The translations under genes and the position numbers were made by a program. The notes under the pieces were generated by a model. The model was given only the letters and a program-made list of their open reading frames with translations, was not told where the DNA came from and made no database searches. Positions 14,673 through 21,017 of a DNA stretch of 21,017 nt are shown here, piece after piece (within the stretch, counting starts at the first letter, position 1; every line of letters starts with the position of its first letter). The stretch is from Fretibacter sp964410285 (GTDB lineage Bacteria; Pseudomonadota; Alphaproteobacteria; Caulobacterales; Maricaulaceae): positions 1-21,017 of the forward strand of contig CAYPFR010000015.1 in NCBI GenBank assembly GCA_964410285.1, read 5' to 3'.

Positions 14673-15510
14673 GTGTCTCTCCCTCTTGCGCGGCTTCCTC
14701 TTGGGCAGCTTCCTCTTGGGCAGCTTCGCGCGCAAGGCGTTTCGCGCGGGCCGTCTCGTTTTCCTCGGTTTTTCCGATGTCATCCGGATTCAGCGCGCCG
14801 AGGTTTTCCATATCCAGCATCTCGCGGGAGCGCGTTTCAATATCCCGCTCTAGCCGCGTCATAAAGGCCTCTTTGGAGAGGCCGGGCATAATCGGCGGCA
14901 GAAATTCAAGCGCGGCGGGACCGGGGTGCTTTATAAAATCATTTTGATTCCAGCGCTGCCCGAGATTTGTAGCGACCGGCACCACTGGGCAATTAAAATC
15001 CGCATAAAGATGGTAAACGCCTTTGCGGTAGCGGTGCTGCGTGCCGATTTTTGACAAATGCCCTTCGGGGTAAATTAAGATGCGCCGGCCTTGCTCCCTA
15101 ACGATTTGAGACGTCTCGGCCATGCGCGCGCGGGCATCTACGCCGCCGCAGCTATCGATCACAACGGCGTTCATTTTTGCCAATATGCGTTTGAGGAATA
15201 GAAACTTCTCAAGATGGTCGCCCGTCACAAATGAGAGGTCAAAAAACTGGGAAAACATGACAAGCCCATCGCCATAGCTTTGGTGTTTGGCAGCGATAAT
15301 AACGGGGCCGTCTTTTGGCACATGTTCATGGCCGCTGACATGCACGTCAATGCCCGCAATGCGGCGCATACCCCAGACCATGACGCGCGTATACCGGCGC
15401 AAACTCGCCATCATTACCTTGCGTCCCGGCAAGAGCGAAAGCACAACGCAAATCAGCGCGTAAAAAAAAGTAACCGCCACAAAGAACGCATTAAAAATTA
15501 GAGAGCGCAT
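14662..15510 (-). CDS. PlsC-like 1-acyl-glycerol-3-phosphate acyltransferase
   Basis: 282 aa from ATG 15510 (MRSLIFNAFF, a typical opening); ATG 15534 or TTG 15546 would add 8 or 12 residues without a better Shine-Dalgarno. The first 28 residues form a membrane segment. The acyltransferase motif H-x4-D is present (H76-QSYG-D81). Motif III reads YPEGHLS (147-153) instead of the usual FPEGTRS, followed by KIGTQHRYRKGVYHL. PVVPVATNLG (175-184) fits motif IV. It probably acylates a lysophospholipid, using acyl-ACP or acyl-CoA. The C-terminal tail from 240 is charged and ends in AAQEE repeats generated by a 15-bp DNA tandem repeat. It heads a tight operon with the LplT-like transporter and the SpoU methyltransferase. 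Confidence 0.88.
   Translation of the reverse strand: MRSLIFNAFFVAVTFFYALICVVLSLLPGRKVMMASLRRYTRVMVWGMRRIAGIDVHVSGHEHVPKDGPVIIAAKHQSYGDGLVMFSQFFDLSFVTGDHLEKFLFLKRILAKMNAVVIDSCGGVDARARMAETSQIVREQGRRILIYPEGHLSKIGTQHRYRKGVYHLYADFNCPVVPVATNLGQRWNQNDFIKHPGPAALEFLPPIMPGLSKEAFMTRLERDIETRSREMLDMENLGALNPDDIGKTEENETARAKRLAREAAQEEAAQEEAAQEGETHDG
14678..14727. repeat. 15-bp tandem repeat at the acyltransferase/MFS boundary
   Basis: The unit GCTTCCTCTTGGGCA is perfect at 14693-14707 and 14708-14722, begins a third copy at 14723, and has a degraded copy (11 of 15 matches) at 14678-14692. On the minus strand it encodes AAQEE repeats. Each unit contains an AAGAGG Shine-Dalgarno-like core, and the degraded copy supplies the ribosome binding site of the MFS gene. 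Confidence 0.85.
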
Positions 15511-15537
15511 AAAACCCAGCCTAGGCAAAACCATAGG

Positions 15538-15563
15538 GGGCGGCAAGTCATAAGCCGCCGCCC
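15538..15563. repeat. GC-rich inverted repeat before the acyltransferase
   Basis: GGGCGGC (15538-15544) pairs with GCCGCCC (15557-15563). It lies between the DoxX stop and the acyltransferase start on the minus strand. No T-run follows in the minus direction, so it is a weak terminator at best and may only slow transcription between the two genes. Confidence 0.3.
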
Positions 15564-15573
15564 AAGTTTATAA

Positions 15574-15981
15574 TTACCCCCGCTTGGCGGCGGCGTCACT
15601 TTCCCACCAGCCCTGAGGCGTTGGCCATCGGGCGGGCGCATATCCACCCAGCACCAGAAGACCGCTCAAAATCCCAAGGTTTTTAAAGAAGTTCTGTGTT
15701 TCACTTTCGATGTTCCAGAAGGGGTGGATCATCACATTGACCAAGAGAACGTAAAGAGCCAAGCCGTAGGCGGCAAATTTCACAAAGCGTCCCGACATCA
15801 AGGCCAGCGCGCCGATGCTGCTGCTTATGCCCGCAAACAAAAGTAAGGGCTGAGCCGCTGCAATGCCTTGCGCCTGCATAAGCTCAAGCTGGGAGGCCGG
15901 AGCGAAAATCTTGGCAAGGCCGGGAATTAGAAAATAAAGGCCCAATAGAAACCGGCCGGTTATGATCGCAAATGATGACAT
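15574..15981 (-). CDS. DoxX family membrane protein
   Basis: 135 aa from ATG 15981. The frame stays open to 16143, but the upstream 54 residues are Cys-rich with no coding look, so I reject them. Four membrane segments. Family features: GRFLLGLYFLIPGLAKIF at the N-terminus, LLLFAGISSSIGALALMSGR, ALYVLLVNVMIHPFW, and FFKNLGILSGLLVLGG. DoxX proteins are four-helix inner-membrane proteins, some linked to quinol oxidase or thiosulfate metabolism; for this subgroup the function is not settled. The Shine-Dalgarno is poor. It is divergent from the SDR gene across a 198-bp gap and upstream of the acyltransferase operon by about 60 bp. Confidence 0.85.
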   Translation of the reverse strand: MSSFAIITGRFLLGLYFLIPGLAKIFAPASQLELMQAQGIAAAQPLLLFAGISSSIGALALMSGRFVKFAAYGLALYVLLVNVMIHPFWNIESETQNFFKNLGILSGLLVLGGYAPARWPTPQGWWESDAAAKRG

Positions 15982-16179
15982 GAGGTGGCTTTCGAGGTGT
16001 TGTATAAAACTGACGCATAAGGGAGGTCTCTGAGTCAAGCAGGAATTGACGACAGCGCAAACACAAATCGCATTACATGCAGGGAAAGTCTGCAAAGCTG
16101 GTGGCAATTTGTCCATTGTTTTACGCATCAAAGCCGCTATCAATTAGGCAAATTAAAACAGACATCCAAGAGGACAAAT

Positions 16180-16965
16180 ATGCAGCTTTCATCTGACATT
16201 ACGGCAATTATCACGGGCGGAGCTTCGGGTCTTGGCGAGGGCACGGCACGCGCGCTGGCGGCCAAAGGCGTAAAAATTGGGATTTTTGATCTTAATGAAA
16301 CGCGCGGCGAGGCGATCGCCAAAGAGCTTGGCGGCGTTTTTGCCAACGTCAATGTCGCCGATAATGAGAGCGTTGAGGCCGGCTTTGCCGCTGTGCGCGG
16401 AGCATTGGGAACAGAGCGGATTTTGATTAATTGCGCAGGTGTCGGCCTTGGCATGAAGACCGCCTCGCGCAAGCGCGATAGCGGAGACATTATCGCCCAT
16501 GACGTAGCGCAGTTCCAGCGCATTATTAATATCAATCTCATTGGATCGTTTTTATGCGCGTCTAAATCTGCGGCCGGCATGATGGCGCTGGAACCCCTCG
16601 CGCCGGACGGGGAGCGCGGCGTGATTATCAATACCGCCTCTGTCGCCGCGCAAGACGGGCAAATCGGGCAGCTTGCCTATGCGGCCTCCAAGGGCGGGAT
16701 TTTAGCCATGGCCCTGCCAATGGCGCGCGATCTTGCCCGTGAAGGCATCCGCGCCAATACCATCCTGCCAGGCTTTTTCGAAACGCCGATCTATGAGCAA
16801 ATGAAACCGGAAGTCAAAGAGAGCCTGCGCGCCCATGTGCAATTCCCCAACCGCTTTGGCACGCCCGAGGAATATGGGCAGCTCGCGGCCTTTATGTGCG
16901 AAAACACCTATATTAACGGCGAATATATCCGCACAGACGCCGGCGCCCGCATGCCCCCACGCTAG
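16180..16965 (+). CDS. SDR family dehydrogenase, HSD17B10-like (3-hydroxyacyl-CoA dehydrogenase type 2)
   Basis: 261 aa, classical SDR length. NAD-binding TGGASGLG at 12-19, NCAG at 84-87, and the catalytic triad Ser154, Tyr167, Lys171 (TASVAAQDGQIGQLAYAASK). Downstream LPMARDLAREGIRANTILPGFFETP and the C-terminal NGEYIRTDAGARMPPR match the type-2 3-hydroxyacyl-CoA/17-beta-hydroxysteroid dehydrogenase subgroup rather than FabG. The expected reaction is NAD-dependent oxidation of (S)-3-hydroxyacyl-CoA in beta-oxidation or branched-chain amino-acid breakdown, in the cytoplasm. The ATG has a good AAGAGGA Shine-Dalgarno about 7 nt upstream. It appears monocistronic, with a terminator starting 27 bp after its stop. 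Confidence 0.9.
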   Translation: MQLSSDITAIITGGASGLGEGTARALAAKGVKIGIFDLNETRGEAIAKELGGVFANVNVADNESVEAGFAAVRGALGTERILINCAGVGLGMKTASRKRDSGDIIAHDVAQFQRIININLIGSFLCASKSAAGMMALEPLAPDGERGVIINTASVAAQDGQIGQLAYAASKGGILAMALPMARDLAREGIRANTILPGFFETPIYEQMKPEVKESLRAHVQFPNRFGTPEEYGQLAAFMCENTYINGEYIRTDAGARMPPR

Positions 16966-16991
16966 GGGGCCGGAAAGCACGGTATTGAGAG

Positions 16992-17013
16992 CGGCCCTTA
17001 GGGGTCGTTTTCT
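16992..17013 (+). terminator. Probable terminator after the SDR gene
   Basis: CGGCCC (16992-16997), loop TTAG, GGGTCG (17002-17007), then TTTTCT. The stem has 6 bp with one G-U pair. It overlaps the stop codon of the truncated hydrolase on the other strand. Confidence 0.6.
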
Positions 17014-17396
17014 ATGGAATGAGCATAAATGTCGACAGTGACGGCGTTAGGATCACCAGCGGCCTCACTAGAGAATAAACCCCGCTTATCCACGCGAACG
17101 GTGGATATACCTTCGGCCGCCAAGGCCTCGGCCATTAATTTATAGCTATTGGTTTCAATTCCGAGTGAATTATTACCATCCAAATCAGTCGGGCCAGACC
17201 CCGGGACAATTAAAATCACGGGACCATTGTGACCGGCATTGAGATATAGGCCGGAAAGATCACCCGATGAAATCGCAGTTTCGCGCACCTCTTGTACGGG
17301 CGACGTTTGAGGAATGAGAACGTCTGATGTGGCATTACTACACGCGACAAGCGCGATAGAAATTAAAGATAAAGCGGCTATAATTTTTTTAAGCAT
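16998..17396 (-). pseudogene. Truncated lipoprotein alpha/beta-hydrolase (N-terminal part only)
   Basis: 132 aa with a good lipoprotein signal (lipobox LVAC, Cys19). From about residue 50 it matches the N-terminal half of an alpha/beta-hydrolase family: VILIVPGSGPTDLDGNNSLG (oxyanion region), YKLMAEALAAEGISTVRVDKRGLFSS and DPNAVTVDIYA. Intact homologues, as I recall them, run roughly 300 residues, with a GxSxG nucleophile and a His downstream. Here the frame ends at HSIENDP, and no continuation is readable in any frame before the SDR gene 32 bp away. The nucleophile, acid and histidine are therefore missing. Start, Shine-Dalgarno (GGGGAGAG) and signal peptide are intact, so a short lipoprotein may still be made. 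It lies 21 bp behind the gamma-glutamyltransferase gene. Confidence 0.75.
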
Positions 17397-17417
17397 AATG
17401 GTCTCTCCCCATTCCTT

Positions 17418-19226
17418 CTAAGGCGCAACCTCCACAGTCCCCACAGTGCCCTCACGCCGAGGATCAGCGCCGCCAATAAGCGTACCGTCGGGGCGGCGGT
17501 AGATAATATGCAGCCCGCTGATCTCCCCTTTTGAGCGGCGCACGGTATGGCCTTTATCCTCTAGGGTTTTGACGAGTGCTTCTTCCATGCCGAATTCTGC
17601 AGCAGGGCCTGTGCGCTGCACTTCATTGGTTTCTTCGTCCTTTATGCCCTTGGCTTCTAGGCTGACGCGGCCGCGGCGCGCGATAACATTGGGCAGTTCA
17701 ATCGCTTCTTGCGGGGAGAGCCCCCAATCAATCATGCCCACGATGGTTTTGGCCGTATAAGCGATTATCGAGTTTCCGCCGGGGGATCCCGTGGTGAATA
17801 AAAATTCGCCGCTCGGGTCAAAGACAATGGTCGGGCTCATGGAGGAACGCGGACGTTTACGCGGGGCAGGCGCATTCGCAATGGGAAGTCCCTGCGCATC
17901 TACCGTGCGGAAACTAAAATCGGTGAGCTGATTATTGAGCATAAATCCGCCTGCCATGCGCTGGCTACCAAAAGGAGCTTCAACTGTTGTGGTGATCGAA
18001 ACTGTCAGCCCATCTTTGTCGACAATTGTGAAATGCGATGTCCCCGGACTATCAGGGGTAGCGTCCTGTCCACGCATAAAGGCTGCCGGATTTCCGGCCT
18101 TGACCTCTTTGATCGCGCTATCTTCCGAAATCAGGCCCGCGCGCGATTTCAGATAATCTTTATTGAGCAAAAGCTGAGTGGGCACGTCAACAAATTCATC
18201 ATCAGCCACATAGCGCGTTCGGTCAGCATAGCCCAAAAAGCTCGCCTCAATAAAGTGATGCCAGCCGGCAGGACTTGGTCCCATGGCCTTCAGGTCAAAA
18301 TTCTCTAGCGTGCCCAAAATAGATTGAACGGCCACACCGCCTGAGGCCGGCGGCTGCGCACCGCAAATAATATGGGCGCGGTAGGTCGAGCACAGCGCTT
18401 CGCTTTTCTTAGGCTGATAGGCAGCCATATCGGCAAGGCTGAGCGTGCCTGGCAGCGGCTCTTCTCTCACAGCGGCGATAATATCCTCCGCGAGCGGCCC
18501 CTCCAGCAGTGCACGCGGGTTTTGCGCGATCATCTTGAGGCTGTTTGCATAGGCTGGATTGTCACGCAAATAGCCCTCTCCTATCGGGGTTTTTCCATCG
18601 GCCTGAAAAAAGTAGTTGCGCGCGGCCTCTTGGCGACCCAGCACAAATTTGGCCATACGGCCCACAATATTGGCCATACGCGGGCTGACCTCAAATCCTG
18701 CCTCCGCAAGTTTAATCGCAGGATCAAAGGTCTTTGCCCACTCCAGCCTTCCGTAATCTTCGTGCGCCATATGCAACATGACCACCGCCCCCGGCACACC
18801 CGTGGAGCGGCCCGACGCTATGCCGTCAAAATAGCGCAGCGGCTGACCGTCCTTATCCAAAAAGAGTTCAGGGGTAATATCTGCCGGCGCGGACTCCCGC
18901 CCATTGTAATTCCAGACTTTGGCCGTTTTGGGGTCATAGACAACCATGAAAGCCCCGCCGCCAAGGCCCGAACTCTGCGGTTCAACAAGACCAAGGACAG
19001 CCTGCACGGCCACCGCCGCATCGACCGCCGATCCGCCCGCCCGCAAAATTTCCAATCCTGCCTGCGTGGCATTCGGGTTGGCGGTGACGACCATAGCGGC
19101 GCTGGGAGCTTTGGTTTGGGTGATTTTATCAATCGCGCGCGGGGCAATCTTTGCAGCGTCCTGGGAGGAACTACATCCCAAAAGCATAAGGGCCGCCATG
19201 GTGCTCAGTGCTGAAAATAAACGCAT
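17418..19226 (-). CDS. ggt: Gamma-glutamyltransferase, predicted lipoprotein
   Basis: 602 aa, usual length. This Ntn-hydrolase is made as a proenzyme, cleaves itself in front of a Thr, and hydrolyses or transfers the gamma-glutamyl group of glutathione. The self-cleavage Thr396 is in PGTSHFTIVD. Arg110 in YNGRESAP binds the substrate carboxylate, and TTGSPGGNSI (478-487) forms the oxyanion site. LGLVEPQSSGLGGGAFMVVYD (78-98) is a family hallmark. The N-terminus has a lipobox (MLLGC, Cys18), so the protein is probably lipid-anchored on the periplasmic side rather than freely soluble as in E. coli. The start ATG 19226 has a strong GGAGGA Shine-Dalgarno. The truncated hydrolase follows in the same transcription unit. 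Confidence 0.96.
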   Translation of the reverse strand: MRLFSALSTMAALMLLGCSSSQDAAKIAPRAIDKITQTKAPSAAMVVTANPNATQAGLEILRAGGSAVDAAVAVQAVLGLVEPQSSGLGGGAFMVVYDPKTAKVWNYNGRESAPADITPELFLDKDGQPLRYFDGIASGRSTGVPGAVVMLHMAHEDYGRLEWAKTFDPAIKLAEAGFEVSPRMANIVGRMAKFVLGRQEAARNYFFQADGKTPIGEGYLRDNPAYANSLKMIAQNPRALLEGPLAEDIIAAVREEPLPGTLSLADMAAYQPKKSEALCSTYRAHIICGAQPPASGGVAVQSILGTLENFDLKAMGPSPAGWHHFIEASFLGYADRTRYVADDEFVDVPTQLLLNKDYLKSRAGLISEDSAIKEVKAGNPAAFMRGQDATPDSPGTSHFTIVDKDGLTVSITTTVEAPFGSQRMAGGFMLNNQLTDFSFRTVDAQGLPIANAPAPRKRPRSSMSPTIVFDPSGEFLFTTGSPGGNSIIAYTAKTIVGMIDWGLSPQEAIELPNVIARRGRVSLEAKGIKDEETNEVQRTGPAAEFGMEEALVKTLEDKGHTVRRSKGEISGLHIIYRRPDGTLIGGADPRREGTVGTVEVAP

Positions 19227-19369
19227 AAATCCTCCGGTAACATCCGCAGACTATCCTTATCGCGGGCCGAATGTCTATGCACATAAATAGAGTATTCTTT
19301 AATCAATTTGCGCGAAACTCCCGCGTAGAAAATATTTTGAAACTATCTCAAAGTCTCTGGGAGTTCGTC

Positions 19370-19693
19370 ATGACTAATTTTATGCCGCGCATTTGTTTTA
19401 CCTTGATCTGCGCCGCCATATTGGCGGGGGCGGCAAGGCCGGCAGGCGCGCAAAGCACTGCCAGCGATACACCAGCCGCAAGCGAGTCAATTGCGCCTAG
19501 CCTTGACAATGCTGACCCGCGCAAAGCTGACACGAAGGCGCGCACTGAACGGCGCGCAAAGATGCAAAAAAGCCGCCCGGCTTCCTATAAAAGCCCGCCT
19601 TCCAAAGAAGCTCTCGCCGAGCACCGGCGCGCCGAGCGCCGGGCCAAACGCCAAGAAGAAAGACGCCGCCGCAGACAAGACGCTAAAATGTAA
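19370..19693 (+). CDS. Small secreted Arg-rich protein of unknown function
   Basis: 107 aa from ATG 19370 (GGGAG Shine-Dalgarno about 7 nt upstream); the frame opens earlier at 19271, but that extension has no signal or ribosome site. The signal peptide ICFTLICAAILAGAARPAGAQ cleaves near AGA-Q (residue 28). The mature 80 residues begin with a Ser/Ala/Thr-rich segment and end in a long, strongly basic helix-like stretch (EALAEHRRAERRAKRQEE, then five consecutive Arg). There are no Cys residues in the mature part. I know no family for it. Possible roles are binding to acidic polysaccharide, LPS or nucleic acid in the periplasm, but this is a guess from charge. It is divergent from ggt. Confidence 0.65.
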   Translation: MTNFMPRICFTLICAAILAGAARPAGAQSTASDTPAASESIAPSLDNADPRKADTKARTERRAKMQKSRPASYKSPPSKEALAEHRRAERRAKRQEERRRRRQDAKM

Positions 19694-19791
19694 TCTGTGC
19701 CGACGGCCACACCAGCCGCTAGGGCTATCCGCGGGCTCGAACCTATAAATGAATAAGCCACCTTTCAGAGATAGGCCCTTCAAATCCTTTA

Positions 19792-19817
19792 TGCCAAATC
19801 ATGCATTGCCAAATCAT
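19792..19817. repeat. 11-bp direct repeat TGCCAAATCAT upstream of the P1 peptidase
   Basis: Two identical copies at 19792-19802 and 19807-19817 are separated by GCAT, giving a 15-bp period. They end 23 bp before the peptidase ATG, inside the 147-bp gap after the Arg-rich protein gene. The position suits a regulator site or promoter duplication. Next to it GGCC (19825-19828) and GGCC (19836-19839) flank an AT-rich loop just before the start codon. Confidence 0.55.
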
Positions 19818-19840
19818 ACGAAGAGGCCTTTAATTGGCCG

Positions 19841-20833
19841 ATGATCATAACCGGTCCACAAAATTCAATTCTTGATGTCGGCGGCCTACGTATTGGGCAA
19901 GCCCATGACAGCCGCGTTAAAACTGGCGTAAGCGTTATCCTGCCCGACGTGCCGGTTATGTGCTCTGTTGATGTGCGCGGCGGCGGACCGGGGACACGTG
20001 AGGTCAGCGCACTACAAGATGGCGGGCTTATCGACCATGTGCATGCCATTTGCCTTTCCGGCGGATCAGTTTACGGCCTTGCGGCTGCAGATGCCGCCGC
20101 AGCTTGGCTGGGCGCGCAGCGTATCGGTTATGCCCCTGGCCCAGCGCCAATCCCCGTCAGCCCCATCGTACCCAGCGCGATATTATTTGATAATGCCAAT
20201 GGCGGCGATAAAAATTGGGGGGAGTCCCCGCCGTTTCACGGCCTTGGGCGCGCTGCGTGCAAGGCAGCAGGAGGCCCGGTTGAGGAAGGCGCATTTGGCG
20301 CGGGCCACGGCGCAACTGCAGGGCTTTATGCTGGCGGTATCGGCACAGCGTCCGAAGTCATAAATGGCATAACCGCGGGCGCGATAATCGCCGCCAACCC
20401 TATTGGGTCTCCATTTATGCCGGGCACGGACTGCCCTTGGGCTTGGGCGCTAGAAATGCACGGCGAATTTGGCGGGCGCAGACCCCCGGCAGATTTCCGG
20501 CTCTCCCTTGCACAGGATACAAAGCTCGCCCTATTACGCGCCCGAGACAATCAAGCCGGACAAAGCACGGTAATTGGCGTTATCGCGGTCGACGCCAAAC
20601 TCTCGCAAAAGCAGCTCAAACGTCTGGCCATCATGGCCCATGACGGCCTCGCCCTCTCCGTGCAGCCCAGCCATACACCGCTTGACGGCGACACCTTATT
20701 TGCGATCTCTACGGGCGATAAGCCCTGCGCATCCCCCGCCGCCCTCGCGGAGCTTGGCGCTGCCGCCGCACGCGTCGCCGCCCGCGCCCTCACGCGCGGC
20801 TGCCTGAGTGCACAAATCCCGCGCGTAAATTAG
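19841..20833 (+). CDS. P1 family peptidase (DmpA/NylC-type, S58)
   Basis: 330 aa. This is an Ntn-hydrolase-like family of self-cleaving aminopeptidases, amidases and esterases. The N-terminus GPQNSILDVGGLRIGQAHD with TGVSVILPD is the family opening. Other hallmarks are DVRGGGPGTRE (44-54), LSGGSVYGLAAADAA (72-86), AGHGATAGLYAGGIGTAS (154-171), then QSTVIGVIAVDAKLS (241-255) and MAHDGLALSVQPSHTPLDGDTLFA (265-288). By recalled alignment with DmpA and NylC, self-cleavage should occur at Ser242-Thr243, with Thr243 as nucleophile; I could not verify this. It has no signal peptide and is probably cytoplasmic. The start is ATG 19841; the nearest Shine-Dalgarno (AAGAGG) is 14 nt away. Physiological substrate is unknown. 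Confidence 0.92.
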   Translation: MIITGPQNSILDVGGLRIGQAHDSRVKTGVSVILPDVPVMCSVDVRGGGPGTREVSALQDGGLIDHVHAICLSGGSVYGLAAADAAAAWLGAQRIGYAPGPAPIPVSPIVPSAILFDNANGGDKNWGESPPFHGLGRAACKAAGGPVEEGAFGAGHGATAGLYAGGIGTASEVINGITAGAIIAANPIGSPFMPGTDCPWAWALEMHGEFGGRRPPADFRLSLAQDTKLALLRARDNQAGQSTVIGVIAVDAKLSQKQLKRLAIMAHDGLALSVQPSHTPLDGDTLFAISTGDKPCASPAALAELGAAAARVAARALTRGCLSAQIPRVN

Positions 20834-20900
20834 CAATATCTCGCGCGCCGCCGCGCCGCACCCCGAGCGCAGGCCCATTTACCATAGCCGAAAAAGAGGC

Positions 20901-20929
20901 TTGCAATCCCCGCCGCAATAGGCTTTAAC
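20901..20929 (+). promoter_or_regulatory. Candidate promoter of tRNA-Arg
   Basis: TTGCAA (20901-20906), 17-bp spacer, TTTAAC (20924-20929), followed by a GC-rich discriminator (GCGCGC) as seen at stable-RNA promoters. Each hexamer matches the consensus at 4 of 6 positions. The predicted start would lie about 30 bp before the tRNA. Confidence 0.35.
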
Positions 20930-20965
20930 GCGCGCTCAAGCTAGGTGCCTAAGCGCCCTAGCCCC

Positions 20966-21017
20966 GCACCGGTAGCTCAGCTGGATAGAGCACCAGACTA
21001 CGAATCTGGGGGTCGGG
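20966..21017 (+). tRNA. tRNA-Arg(ACG), 3' end cut by the window edge
   Basis: Acceptor strand GCACCGG (20966-20972), then TA, D-stem GCTC/GAGC with the AGCTGGATA loop, anticodon stem CCAGA/TCTGG and loop CTACGAA, with anticodon ACG at 21000-21002. The variable loop and the beginning of the T-stem are present; the T-loop and the 3' acceptor strand lie outside. The A34 is normally edited to inosine, reading CGU, CGC and CGA. A short imperfect hairpin (20941-20960) lies in its leader. Confidence 0.93.

Noticed and set aside
14673..14783. N-terminal extension of the MFS transporter with Lys/Arg repeats
   Set aside because: It is the acyltransferase tail repeat read in another frame. The ATG at 14672 has a proper Shine-Dalgarno and the family-typical N-terminus follows it.
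15982..16143. 54-residue N-terminal extension of the DoxX protein
   Set aside because: It is Cys-rich with no family similarity, and DoxX proteins begin at the first membrane helix, which follows ATG 15981.
18372..19214. 280-residue open frame on the plus strand opposite gamma-glutamyltransferase
   Set aside because: It is the antisense of a strongly conserved gene, has no domain features, and its composition is that of a reversed coding strand.
19727..19744. tRNA T-arm-like string GGCTCGAACCT
   Set aside because: No stem partner, anticodon arm or acceptor sequence surrounds it.
12142..20958. Exact 12-mer GCCTAAGCGCCC after the giant gene (12142-12153) and before tRNA-Arg (20947-20958)
   Set aside because: Around ten shared 12-mers are expected by chance in a 21-kb window, and the two contexts differ. 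It could suggest a dispersed element or attachment site, but nothing else supports that.
20966..21017. tRNA-Arg as an integration site for a mobile element
   Set aside because: tRNA genes are common integration targets, but no integrase or repeated attachment sequence is visible, and the 3' end lies outside the window.

Overview
The window looks like chromosomal DNA of an alphaproteobacterium, most likely a marine or prosthecate type near the Hyphomonadales, Maricaulales, Caulobacterales or Parvularculales. This is inferred from a DUF2793 tail-fibre-like protein, an IalB-family protein, an HSD17B10-like SDR, a SpoU-type methyltransferase of alphaproteobacterial type and a perfect CtrA-like site (TTAA-N7-TTAA). 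Base composition is moderately GC-rich. I see no phage, transposase, rRNA or CRISPR.

Left part (1-4.5 kb) is the edge of a surface-polysaccharide locus: the C-terminus of a UDP-glucuronate 4-epimerase-like enzyme, a DUF2793 protein and a DegT-type sugar aminotransferase on the minus strand, then divergently a Wza-like export protein with an unusual four-fold Trp-x-x-Leu-Glu repeat and a VanZ-like membrane protein.

Middle part (4.5-12.1 kb) is the most unusual region. It holds a small unknown secreted protein and then three consecutive exported proteins with DUF11-type Ig-like domains: 158 aa, 369 aa, and a 1684-aa protein with an N-terminal Ig/DUF11/SdrD-B-like passenger and a very large predicted outer-membrane beta-barrel. 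A strong terminator, an AT-rich leader with 12-bp-spaced TAAC repeats and an 11-bp perfect hairpin punctuate this cluster. I read it as a poorly characterised cell-surface assembly: two secreted subunits plus an outer-membrane anchor or secretion pore.

Right part (12.1-21 kb) is housekeeping and accessory metabolism. It has a convergent IalB-family gene with a CtrA-like site upstream, and a minus-strand group DoxX / PlsC-like acyltransferase / LplT-like MFS transporter / SpoU methyltransferase, in which the last three are tightly packed. Then come a plus-strand SDR with its own terminator, a truncated lipoprotein alpha/beta-hydrolase behind a gamma-glutamyltransferase lipoprotein gene, a small secreted Arg-rich protein, a P1 (DmpA/NylC-type) peptidase, and the 5' part of tRNA-Arg(ACG) running off the end.

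All calls come from reading the sequence and from recall of protein families; no database search was run.
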